From the NCBI RefSeq assembly GCF_000756615.1, contig NZ_CP009288.1, positions 2,108,001 to 2,172,000 on the forward strand: a stretch of 64,000 nucleotides of DNA. Direction: 5' to 3'. This stretch comes from Paenibacillus durus (GTDB taxonomy: Bacteria; Bacillota; Bacilli; Paenibacillales; Paenibacillaceae). Each line of letters begins with the position of its first letter. The first letter of the stretch is position 1. A model generated the notes under the pieces. It ran no database searches, had not been told where the DNA came from, and saw only the letters and a program-made list of their open reading frames with translations. Shown in pieces: positions 42,611-50,572 of the stretch. A program made the translations under genes and the position numbers.

Positions 42611-42710
42611 ATAGAAAACCGATCATATTTTGATTGACCATTTGATTTTCAAAAGAATATTTATATAATATATGTATCCAATATATTGCATAAAAAGGAG
42701 GAAACAATTT

Positions 42711-43394
42711 ATGCCGATACCGCAAAATTTTTCTTCACCCATTCGAATGTTGGCAAAAGATAAAGCATTTAATCAATTACAAAGATGGATTATTGATGGA
42801 ACACTTGAACCTGGTGAACAGATTTACGACACGGAACTTTCAAAAGCTTTAGGTATTAGCCGCACACCGATCCGAGAAGCCTTACAGTTGTTAGCAGTTC
42901 AAGGCTTTATTGACATGCGTCCAGGAAAAGAGACGCGGGTAACAAAGATTAAAAAAGAAGATGTTTTGAAAATTTATCCGCCGCTTGCTTCCTTGCATGC
43001 TTTGGCTGCCGAAGAAGTTGCCCAATCCATCACGGCAGAACAAATTGAAACATTGAAAGAAATGACAAACGAATATGAACAGTTAATTAATCATGAACAA
43101 CGATTTAAAACAATGGAATGTGATGAAAAATTCCACAATTTTATTGTTGATCTTGCTGATAATCCGTACATTACGGACTTCTCGTCGATACTGCAATTAC
43201 ATATTCGGCAGTTTAAATATGTGTTTTTAAAAGGACATGAATTGGTTGTAAGAGAATCATTAAGAGAACATAAAGCTTTAATTCAAGCTTTTGAAGACCG
43301 TGATCCTGAGAAGGCTGCGTCTATTATGAAGCAGAATTGGCTTAGACCGATGAAGGAAGTTTACAAATCTCTTGTCAGTGAAAAAGAATTATGA
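42711..43394 (+). CDS. GntR family regulator (FCD subfamily)
   Basis: 227 residues. The winged HTH begins KAFNQLQRWIIDGTLEPGEQ, with the recognition segment ELSKALGISRTPIREALQLL. The C-terminal FCD helical domain (about 90-220) contains ECDEKFHNFIVDLADNPY, the metal/ligand-site pattern. ATG 42711 follows AGGAGG. It overlaps the EamA gene by four bases (ATGA). The pair is AT-rich compared with surrounding genes and is bracketed by direct repeats. Confidence 0.9.
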   Translation: MPIPQNFSSPIRMLAKDKAFNQLQRWIIDGTLEPGEQIYDTELSKALGISRTPIREALQLLAVQGFIDMRPGKETRVTKIKKEDVLKIYPPLASLHALAAEEVAQSITAEQIETLKEMTNEYEQLINHEQRFKTMECDEKFHNFIVDLADNPYITDFSSILQLHIRQFKYVFLKGHELVVRESLREHKALIQAFEDRDPEKAASIMKQNWLRPMKEVYKSLVSEKEL

Positions 43395-44326
43395 AAAAGG
43401 AAAAGCAATGGCTAGCAGATTTATCTTTGCTTTTAATTGCAGTGGTTTGGGGTTCCAGTTATCTTGCAACAAAGGTTGTTTTATCAGATATAGCGGTATT
43501 CCCATTCCTTTTTATTCGTTTTATGCTTACAGTAATTATTATGGCTCTACTGACGTGGAAAAAATGTGTGAAAGCCTCCATACATACTTGGCTGTCAGGT
43601 ATTATTTTTGGCTTATTTCTTTCAGGTATTTTCACTTCAGAAACTTGGGGGATTAATGGTACATCTGCTACTAACGCTGGTTTTTTGATTAGTTTATTCG
43701 TTGTGTTCACACCAATTATGGAATCTATCATGTTTAGAACAAGACTGAATGTTGGTATTTTAGGTTCGGTATTACTATCTGTCATAGGAACTTTCTTTTT
43801 AACAATGAAAGACGGTTACCAATTTAATATTGGGGATGTATTGATCCTCGTTGCAGCATTATTACGTGCCGTTCAAATGACCGTGACACAAAAAATGACA
43901 AATGGAAGAGATATGGATTCAAGAGTGCTAGTTACCATTCAATTAAGTGTCGTTGCTGTCATTATGGGCATTTTATCACTGACAACAGAAGGTATTCATG
44001 CTTTTGTCGTGCCATCATCAATGAGATTTTGGCTGCTAACCGCTTATCTGGCTATTTTTTGTACGTTGTTCGCTTTTTATATTCAGCTGACCATGATCAG
44101 GCGTACCTCTCCAACCCGAGTGGGATTATTGATGGGAACAGAGCCATTATTTTCAGCACTATTTGCTGTCTTTTTAGGCGGTGAACATCTTTCGGTTCAA
44201 GAATGGCTGGGAGGACTTTTGATAGTTGCTGCCACCTATTATGGGCGTCATATGGAAACGAGAATCCGGATAAAAGATAGAATGGACAAAAATAATACAA
44301 ACACTTCAGCAGTAGATGCAAAATAA
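43391..44326 (+). CDS. EamA/DMT-family transporter
   Basis: A 311-residue protein with ten hydrophobic segments in two EamA repeats: LLIAVVWGSSYLATKVVL in the first and GLLMGTEPLFSALFAVFLGG in the second. DMT proteins of this kind export amino acids or drugs. It is translationally coupled to the GntR regulator, which probably senses the substrate. The low GC and flanking repeats suggest acquisition as a unit. Confidence 0.9.
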   Translation: MKKEKQWLADLSLLLIAVVWGSSYLATKVVLSDIAVFPFLFIRFMLTVIIMALLTWKKCVKASIHTWLSGIIFGLFLSGIFTSETWGINGTSATNAGFLISLFVVFTPIMESIMFRTRLNVGILGSVLLSVIGTFFLTMKDGYQFNIGDVLILVAALLRAVQMTVTQKMTNGRDMDSRVLVTIQLSVVAVIMGILSLTTEGIHAFVVPSSMRFWLLTAYLAIFCTLFAFYIQLTMIRRTSPTRVGLLMGTEPLFSALFAVFLGGEHLSVQEWLGGLLIVAATYYGRHMETRIRIKDRMDKNNTNTSAVDAK

Positions 44327-44412
44327 ACGATCATGATCTCTCGCTCACAAGCCTAGCAATTTCTGTGTTCGTAAAAAAACGCCCATATAAAGATTCCTTC
44401 GTCAAAAAAATG

Positions 44413-44598
44413 ACTGCCAAGATACGCTGTAGGCTTTAGTTTTGGTCGAGAGAGGAAAATTTGTTTTTCATCTGGAGAGGCCAAGCGTGAAAAGAGTAAG
44501 TGTGAAGAGGCATGCTGTGAAAAAGTAAATGAAAATCGCCTTGCCCTTTGTTAAATAGGGGCAAGGCGATTTTTTTACCGTAAAACGTTTCACTGCAT
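44413..44598. repeat. Direct repeat, right copy
   Basis: It matches 42433-42610. It contains the same terminator, here in perfect form (AATCGCCTTGCCC against GGGGCAAGGCGATT plus T-run, 44534-44577), and the same chemoreceptor tail coding region on the minus strand, although here the stop codon after FTV is lost. Confidence 0.85.
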
Positions 44599-44682
44599 CA
44601 TACAGCTGCCCGGCGGAAGAAGTCAGGGCCTGACAGTATGCATTAATTTCCTGCATAGCGGCTGACTGGCATTCTGGTTCAC
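44578..44682 (-). pseudogene. Methyl-accepting chemotaxis protein, 3' remnant
   Basis: Minus-strand codons read AAMQEINAYCQALTSSAGQ followed by LYDAVKRFTV, the usual C-terminal end of a chemoreceptor signalling domain. Upstream of about 44682 the match ends in AT-rich DNA. Nothing of the sensory or membrane part remains. Confidence 0.65.
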
Positions 44683-45060
44683 CTCTTATGTGTTACAAAT
44701 TACCAAAAACATAACATGTAATATTTATGGTCAATAGATGTAATGGTTTGATTCTTGCGGAATCTGGGCTGCTTCTGTTCAGCGTGTGTCCGGTGTTGGT
44801 GACCGGGGTTTTCCTGCAAATCCGCAGGTTTATCAGGTGAATTTCGGGCAGGAAAAAGTAATGCCTGCGATTGCGCAGCTTTTAGAGCATGCGCGCCGCC
44901 AGGCGGGGAGATCGGGAGAGAAATGTCTGCGCTTTTGCAGGAATTGGGTCAGGGAGGAGGATTTCCACAGAAAAAGATGTGCAAACGCAGGAATGTCCGC
45001 TAGGAGATCAGGCGGCGAGTTAAAATTCGATCATAAAACGAATAAACTTATTTATATACG
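44683..45060. other. Non-genic stretch with degenerate coding-like sequence
   Basis: No intact gene. The plus strand between about 44752 and 44960 has a protein-like frame (RGFPANPQVYQVNFG, VMPAIAQLLEHARRQAG) with no ribosome site, then loses frame. I do not recognise it. It looks like a decayed gene. Confidence 0.4.
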
Positions 45061-45357
45061 TTTACAAAAGAGATTGATAATGAATTAGTATTTACAGCCA
45101 ATTCAGCTATGGACAGCATCTACCTGAACACCATCCAAGGGCGGACTAAAGTCCGAACCCTAACCTTGAAGCCCAAAGGTAAATTTTATTTTGGAGAAGG
45201 CCAGCCTCTACACAGAGCGAACATCCCAATGATATCTCTTGTGCCGGGAACTTTTACAAGGGTAGTAGCCGCTATTGATCATGCAAGAACGGAGGAACTA
45301 GGAACAGTAGAGCGGTCAAGCTTTAGTTTATTGGGTTTGTTTGCGAAAGAGGAATGA
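45061..45357 (+). pseudogene. C-terminal gene fragment of unknown family
   Basis: An open frame of ~98 codons reads FTKEIDNELVFTANSAMDSI and later PLHRANIPMISLVPGTF. The latter recalls the C-terminal part of M20/M28-type hydrolases (hydrophobic ISLVPG motif), but this is a weak resemblance. There is no ribosome site before the only ATG (45109), and the frame is open upstream of it, so I read this as a remnant. Confidence 0.4.
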
Positions 45358-45419
45358 GACATGAATGGTATTGTTAAACCACGATTTATGTAGCCGTCTC
45401 ATTGTTCTACAGGAATTTA

Positions 45420-45448
45420 TTGACATAAATTACAAGTATCCATATAAT
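45420..45448 (+). promoter_or_regulatory. Perfect-consensus SigA promoter
   Basis: TTGACA (45420-45425), 17 bp, TATAAT (45443-45448). It is followed by an AT-rich 100-nt leader with the dyad AATGTA-N7-TACATT (about 45453-45472). Confidence 0.8.
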
Positions 45449-45554
45449 CTAAAATGTAATAAATCTACATTTATAAAATATAATGTAATATGTTGTAGAA
45501 TAAAATAGACTTGCTATTTTTATTGAATCTAATTTCTTTGAAAGGGTGGACATT

Positions 45555-46652
45555 TTGACTGAAAAAATACTTCCCGTAAAAGAACCGTTTTTGACTGGAT
45601 ATCCATATTATGCAGGTCCTTTAACTATTCTTTCAGCATCAGAAGAGAACTATCATCCTTGGTTGATGAGCAATTTTATACAATTAGTTCTTCAACAAGA
45701 AGATACGGGTATTAAGCTGGACTTCTTCCAACCATGGGTTACCTGGGTGCCCTATAGTTGTCCTTTTCTTGATATTCAATTATTGAACAAAGACATATTT
45801 GAGAAATTTAATGATTCATCCAACATTATCAAGTCCATAACGGATCGTATTGACTCTGGCTATTATGTTTACATGAGTGTTAACCATAAATATTTATCAT
45901 GTTCAAATGTACAATGGTATAAACGAATTAATATAGCACATGAGTTATTTATTTACGGCTACAATATGGAAAAAATGATACTGAATGTTGCTGACAATTT
46001 TGGAGGAAAATATGAATTCAAAGATTGTTCATTTTATGAGTTTATACAATCTTACATAAATCCGGCTAATATTAATCTACATCACTATAATAGAGTTATA
46101 TTAATGAAGCTTAATAAAGATATTAATGCGGAACTCGATATTCTAAGGATTTCTGATCTTTTAACTGATTATTTAGAGTCAAGGGATACTCGTATCCGTG
46201 ATGATGGAAGTGTTAATTGGGCCAAGAATAGTTTTTTAGGTATAAGTGTTTACGATAAAATTATCGAGTATTTATATTTATTGCTGGAGGATAAGTGTGA
46301 GTATGATATAAGATTTTTACATATATTATGGGAACATAAAAAATGCATGGTTTACCGGATGAAATTACTGGAGGAAAAGCAAGTTTTGCAGGATTCTAAA
46401 TTTTATGAGATGTACAAAAAAATAGAAAATGATGCGTTTATTCAAAGAAGTTTAATGATTAAGTTTTATATAAATAAAAACAAAGATATTATTACGGATA
46501 TGATTCTTTGGTTGAAATCACTTAAAGAAACTGAAGAATTACTATTACGTGAATTATTAGAGCTGCTGACTCGTAGCCAAATGAGTGACCCAAAATATGT
46601 ATTGGGCAATTCTCATGATATCTCTTTAAAATGGTCGTTAGTTCAGCTTTAA
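45555..46652 (+). CDS. Unknown protein, possibly BtrH_N-like papain-fold domain
   Basis: About 365 residues and strikingly AT-rich. The first ~170 residues show a pattern I associate with the butirosin BtrH N-terminal/cysteine-peptidase-like domain found near NRPS and lanthipeptide genes: VTWVPYSCPFLDIQL, then IDSGYYVYMSVNHKYL, then HELFIYGYN and a short aromatic segment. The C-terminal half is helical and charged with no recognised domain. There is no signal peptide. TTG 45555 suits AAAGGGTGG better than GTG 45546. It has its own perfect promoter and no partner genes nearby, so any role in natural-product assembly is speculative. Confidence 0.55.
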   Translation: MTEKILPVKEPFLTGYPYYAGPLTILSASEENYHPWLMSNFIQLVLQQEDTGIKLDFFQPWVTWVPYSCPFLDIQLLNKDIFEKFNDSSNIIKSITDRIDSGYYVYMSVNHKYLSCSNVQWYKRINIAHELFIYGYNMEKMILNVADNFGGKYEFKDCSFYEFIQSYINPANINLHHYNRVILMKLNKDINAELDILRISDLLTDYLESRDTRIRDDGSVNWAKNSFLGISVYDKIIEYLYLLLEDKCEYDIRFLHILWEHKKCMVYRMKLLEEKQVLQDSKFYEMYKKIENDAFIQRSLMIKFYINKNKDIITDMILWLKSLKETEELLLRELLELLTRSQMSDPKYVLGNSHDISLKWSLVQL

Positions 46653-46702
46653 TACAGCAACAGTGAATCAACATAACAGGGCAGGAAGGACAAGATGGAA
46701 GA

Positions 46703-47257
46703 ATGCCTCTTTATCTGATGCGCCATGGCGAGACCGATTGGAACAACAAGGGGAGAATACAAGGGATACAGGATATCGGTCTGAATGAGCGCGGGATCGG
46801 CCAGATTCAGGAAGCTTCCAGACGGCTCAGAGAACGGATGAATGTTCATGCCGTTATTTCAAGCCCATTGCGAAGAGCCTTTGAATCGGCCAAAATTATA
46901 GCTTCCGTCCACGGACTCTCTGTTAAGGTTGACAGCCGGTTCGCGGAACGCTGCTTCGGTGAGCTGGAAGGCAAGACGCTGGGGGAAATCAGGTCTGTAT
47001 TCCAAATAGAAAATCCAGAGCTGATCCGCTTCCCGGTCTACGGGGTCGAATCTATGGAATTGATGCAAGTGCGGGTGTGCGACGGAATTAGCAGTCTGGA
47101 GCCGTTGGCGGACAGAAATGTACTGCTTGTAACCCATGGCAGCATCATTCAGATGATTACCGGACAAGCAGAAATCGTAGAGAACGGTACGGTAATCGAA
47201 TTAACGGATAAACTGAAAAACAGACTTATAGACTTCTCTTTAAATCTCAAGTTATAA
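46703..47257 (+). CDS. Histidine phosphatase family protein
   Basis: A 184-residue phosphoglycerate-mutase-like phosphatase. The catalytic motif is LMRHGETDWNNKGR; a second conserved arginine is in SSPLRRAFESAK, and the second histidine in LLVTHGSIIQMI. Such enzymes include alpha-ribazole phosphatase (CobC) and broad phosphatases. It lies directly before the B12 riboswitch but outside it, and a second, more CobC-like copy ends the operon at 63770, so its role in B12 synthesis is uncertain. The ribosome site is AGGAAGGA, 12 bases away. Confidence 0.85.
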   Translation: MPLYLMRHGETDWNNKGRIQGIQDIGLNERGIGQIQEASRRLRERMNVHAVISSPLRRAFESAKIIASVHGLSVKVDSRFAERCFGELEGKTLGEIRSVFQIENPELIRFPVYGVESMELMQVRVCDGISSLEPLADRNVLLVTHGSIIQMITGQAEIVENGTVIELTDKLKNRLIDFSLNLKL

Positions 47258-47258
47258 T
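47229..47258 (+). promoter_or_regulatory. Promoter of the cobalamin operon
   Basis: TAGACT (47229-47234), 18 bp, TATAAT (47253-47258). It overlaps the end of the phosphatase gene and precedes the riboswitch by about 40 bp. Confidence 0.55.
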
Positions 47259-47295
47259 AGACGTACTTTAAGCATATTTGTCTACAACAGCATAT

Positions 47296-47490
47296 GAGAG
47301 AAAAGGTGAAACGCTGCGGCGTTTCTTAAAAGGGAAGAACGGTGAAAATCCGTCGCGGTCCCGCCACTGTAAATGGAGAGCGAGCTTTAAGCCACTGTGT
47401 CAAATGGGAAGGCTTAAGCAACTTGGTCATTATGATCTCGTTTTTGCGTCTGATCCATAAGTCAGGAGACCTGCCTTTTTTCAACAGCAC
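47296..47490 (+). promoter_or_regulatory. Cobalamin (adenosylcobalamin) riboswitch
   Basis: It contains the class hallmarks in order: AAAGGTGAAACGC, AAAAGGGAAGAACGGTGAAA, the core TCCGTCGCGGTCCCGCCACT then GTAA, and the B12 box AGTCAGGAGACCTGCC (47460-47475). Binding of B12 should favour the terminator just downstream and stop transcription of the operon. Confidence 0.95.
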
Positions 47491-47545
47491 GACTGACCTA
47501 CGAGGATTAGGGAGGGGGAGAACGCTTGTATTGCGGCGATTAACG

Positions 47546-47584
47546 GCACTTCTACGCTCTTTTGTGTGTAGGAGTGCTTTTTTG
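47546..47584 (+). terminator. Riboswitch expression-platform terminator
   Basis: GCACTTCTAC (47546-47555) pairs with GTAGGAGTGC (47568-47577) and is followed by seven T residues, 44 bp before cobT. It provides the OFF state of the riboswitch. Confidence 0.9.
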
Positions 47585-47627
47585 TTTCTCAACTTGTTAC
47601 ATAGGTCTCTAAATAAAAGAGAGGATT

Positions 47628-48722
47628 GTGATTTTCTTGGAAAAATTATTGCAGGTGCTAAATGAGATTGAACGGCTCAATGTTGTATCGATGCATCAAA
47701 TGAGAAAGCGCGTCAACAACCTGACCAAACCTTTGGGGAGTCTTGGCCGCCTAGAGGAAATCGCTGTAAAGCTTGCTGGTATTACTGGCAGCGTGCAGCC
47801 CCGTGTGGAAAATAAAGCGATTATCGTGATGTGCGGCGATCATGGGGTCGTTCAGGAAGGTGTCAGCGCATTTCCGCAGGAAGTTACCGGGCTGATGATG
47901 GCGAATTTTATTCGCCAAGGCGCTGCGGTTAATGTGCTTGCACAGCAAGCGGGGGCGGAGGTTCACGTTGTCGATATCGGAACTTTGCTGACAGACCTGC
48001 CGGAAGGTGTAGTGCAGCGGAAAGTTCGCCCGGGAACGGCCAATATGGCTAAAGGGCCGGCGATGACCAAGGAAGAAGCGGTTGCCGCGCTCCAGGTCGG
48101 GATAGATACGGCTTACGAGCTTGCTGATAAAGGGATCGAAGTGATCGGTTTAGGGGAAATGGGCATCGGCAACACGACTCCGAGCAGCGCCATGACGGCA
48201 GTGTTCACTAACCATCCGGCGGAACAGATCACCGGAAAGGGATCGGGTATCAATGACGAAGCGTTAGCCGCCAAAACGAAGGTAATCGAACGGGCGATAG
48301 AGGTTAACCGGCCAAATCCCGGTGACGCTGTCGACGTACTCGCCAAGGTAGGGGGACTAGAAATCGCCGGGCTCGCGGGCGTGATATTAGGAGCGGCAGC
48401 CCGCAAGGTTCCGGTGGTTATTGACGGGGTGATTACAGGGGCTGCGGCGCTGGCTGCCTGCCGGATCGAACCACGCTGCCAGGATTACTTATTCGCTTCC
48501 CATTTGTCCGTTGAACCGGCGCACCGGATCGTTCTGGATGAGCTTGGGCTGAAGCCTTTACTGCATCTGGACATGCGCCTTGGAGAAGGGACTGGGGCCG
48601 CACTTGCCCTGCCTGTAATCGAATCAGCCCTCCAATTGGTTGCGAAGATGGCCACTTTTGAGGATCTCGGTATCCCGAGCCCGGCCCCCGAAGAAGATGA
48701 ATTCGGCCTTGCGGTTCAGTGA
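47628..48722 (+). CDS. cobT: Nicotinate-nucleotide--dimethylbenzimidazole phosphoribosyltransferase CobT
   Basis: A 364-residue enzyme making alpha-ribazole phosphate from nicotinate mononucleotide and a base such as dimethylbenzimidazole, for the lower ligand of B12. It has NLTKPLGSLGRLEE near the N-terminus, VMCGDHGVVQEGVSAFPQEV, GEMGIGNTTPSSAM and DMRLGEGTGAA with the catalytic Glu. The start is GTG 47628 (close to AGAGAGG) or TTG 47637 (12 bases away). It is the first gene under the riboswitch. Confidence 0.95.
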   Translation: MIFLEKLLQVLNEIERLNVVSMHQMRKRVNNLTKPLGSLGRLEEIAVKLAGITGSVQPRVENKAIIVMCGDHGVVQEGVSAFPQEVTGLMMANFIRQGAAVNVLAQQAGAEVHVVDIGTLLTDLPEGVVQRKVRPGTANMAKGPAMTKEEAVAALQVGIDTAYELADKGIEVIGLGEMGIGNTTPSSAMTAVFTNHPAEQITGKGSGINDEALAAKTKVIERAIEVNRPNPGDAVDVLAKVGGLEIAGLAGVILGAAARKVPVVIDGVITGAAALAACRIEPRCQDYLFASHLSVEPAHRIVLDELGLKPLLHLDMRLGEGTGAALALPVIESALQLVAKMATFEDLGIPSPAPEEDEFGLAVQ

Positions 48723-48851
48723 TCCGGCTCCGGGTGCAGCAGGATACTCAGGTTAAGCCGGTCCCGGGAAGTTGATTCTACGAACCCGGCTTCCTCTAAG
48801 GAAAGCTTGGTGTTACGGGGATAGTTGTTTCATACAGAGGAGGCAGCACGA

Positions 48852-50552
48852 ATGGAAGAGAAGAGAGGCAAACTGCTTGTGATCGGGTTTGGGCCGGGAG
48901 CTTTTGAACAGATTACGGATCGTGCCCGCAGGGCAATTGAGGAAAGCGAAGTCATTATTGGCTACAACACTTATGTGGATTTGATCCGGGGCCTGCTGAC
49001 CACTCAGGAGATCGTCAGAACCGGCATGACGGAAGAGGTAAGCCGCGCTCAGGAAGCTGTACGGCAGGCGTATATGGGAAGGACGGTTGCAGTGATTTCC
49101 AGCGGCGACGCCGGTGTATACGGAATGGCCGGGCTGATTTATGAAGTGTTGATGGAAAAGAAATGGCATCCTGATGAAGGAGTGGAAGTAGAGGTTATTC
49201 CCGGAATATCCTCGATCAACTCCTGTGCAGCCCTGCTTGGGGCGCCAATTATGCATGATGCCTGCACGATCAGTCTGAGCGATCATTTAACCCCCTGGGA
49301 CACGATTGCCAAACGCGTGGAAGCGGCGGCTGCGGCAGATTTTGTAATCGCTCTGTATAATCCGCGAAGCGGAAGGCGCACCCGGCAGATCGCCGAGACT
49401 CAGCGGATTTTGCTGGGGCACCGTTCTCCGGACACGCCGGTGGGCCTGGTGAAGAGCGCTTACCGGGACCGGCAGCAGGTCGTCCTTACCACGCTCGCGG
49501 ACATGCTGGAGCATGAAATAGGGATGCTTACGACGGTTATTATCGGCAACTCCTCGACGGTGGTATATGACGGGCTAATGATTACGCCAAGAGGCTACCA
49601 GCGGAAATATACGCTGGATTCCGAAGAGCAGAGACTAAGGCCAAGCGAGCGTCTGCAGGTGGCAGCGGAGCCGTGGTCACTGAGTGCGAAAGAACAGGCT
49701 GGAGAGAGCGGGGAAGCAAAGTCCGCCGAGCGTGATTTCCTGGCTTCTGCCTCTTATAGCAGCGCGAATTCGTCCAGCCCTCTCGAAGCGGCGATGGAGG
49801 CGCTGCAAATTCTCGAGGCTAAAGGCATCGTCTCCGGGGGCTCAGTCGGTTCAGCCCCGTCTGCCGCCGTGAACCCGTCCGCCCCAACTGCCGCCGCAAA
49901 TCCGAACGCCCTTTTTGAGGTGGGAGTGGCGCCGGGCATTGCGAATAAGAAATTCACTGCGCGTCAAATGGCGCTGCTTGCGGAAATCGCAGGTGAACAG
50001 GGGGAAATGGAGTATACCCCGCATCACCAAATCATTCTGCGCATCCCCGGGGGCGATCCCGAGCGGGTTGTGGCGGAATTGAAAGCGGAGAAGCTGCTCG
50101 TCTTCCCGGTTGGCGATGTTGCACAGATTAAAGCCTGCGACTTCTGCAATTTGGAGAAAGACGGGTCAATCCCCGTCGCGGAAGAGCTGAACCGGGTCAT
50201 CGGCGGATTAAAAACGCCCAAGGAATTGAAAATCGGCTTTAACGGCTGCGGTATGGCCTGCTATGGGGCTGTTCTTGAGGATATCGGCATTGTATACCGT
50301 AAAGGGGCGTATGACCTGTTCCTGGGCGGCAAGACGATCGGGCGAAACGCCCATCCGGCGCAGCCGGCAGCCGAAGGGATTGCAGCGGATCAAATTGTAG
50401 ATACGGTTGAACGGATTTTCCGGGAATATGCCGATAAAGCTTTTCCGGGTGAAAGATTTCATAAGTTTTTTAAACGTGTGGGGACGATTGCCGGGTTCAG
50501 ACATCAGGAACAGCCTGCCGCTGCTGTGGCGGATGCGGTCTGCGGCGATTAA
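48852..50552 (+). CDS. cbiH60: Precorrin-3 C17-methyltransferase fused to a nitrite/sulfite reductase-like domain (CbiH60)
   Basis: A 566-residue fusion. Residues ~1-255 are a SAM-dependent corrinoid methyltransferase (VIGFGPGAFEQIT, SSGDAGVYGMAG, YNPRSGRR, STVVYDGLMITPRGY). A low-complexity Ser/Ala/Pro linker (~285-350) follows. The last ~200 residues resemble the [4Fe-4S] half of nitrite/sulfite reductase, with CDFC and GFNGCGMAC. Bacillus megaterium CbiH60 has this arrangement and performs C17 methylation with ring contraction. ATG 48852 lies after GAGGAGG. The 129-bp gap before it holds an AAGCCGG/CCGGCTT hairpin and no gene. Confidence 0.92.
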   Translation: MEEKRGKLLVIGFGPGAFEQITDRARRAIEESEVIIGYNTYVDLIRGLLTTQEIVRTGMTEEVSRAQEAVRQAYMGRTVAVISSGDAGVYGMAGLIYEVLMEKKWHPDEGVEVEVIPGISSINSCAALLGAPIMHDACTISLSDHLTPWDTIAKRVEAAAAADFVIALYNPRSGRRTRQIAETQRILLGHRSPDTPVGLVKSAYRDRQQVVLTTLADMLEHEIGMLTTVIIGNSSTVVYDGLMITPRGYQRKYTLDSEEQRLRPSERLQVAAEPWSLSAKEQAGESGEAKSAERDFLASASYSSANSSSPLEAAMEALQILEAKGIVSGGSVGSAPSAAVNPSAPTAAANPNALFEVGVAPGIANKKFTARQMALLAEIAGEQGEMEYTPHHQIILRIPGGDPERVVAELKAEKLLVFPVGDVAQIKACDFCNLEKDGSIPVAEELNRVIGGLKTPKELKIGFNGCGMACYGAVLEDIGIVYRKGAYDLFLGGKTIGRNAHPAQPAAEGIAADQIVDTVERIFREYADKAFPGERFHKFFKRVGTIAGFRHQEQPAAAVADAVCGD

Positions 50553-50572
50553 CGATCATGAGGAGGAAGAAG

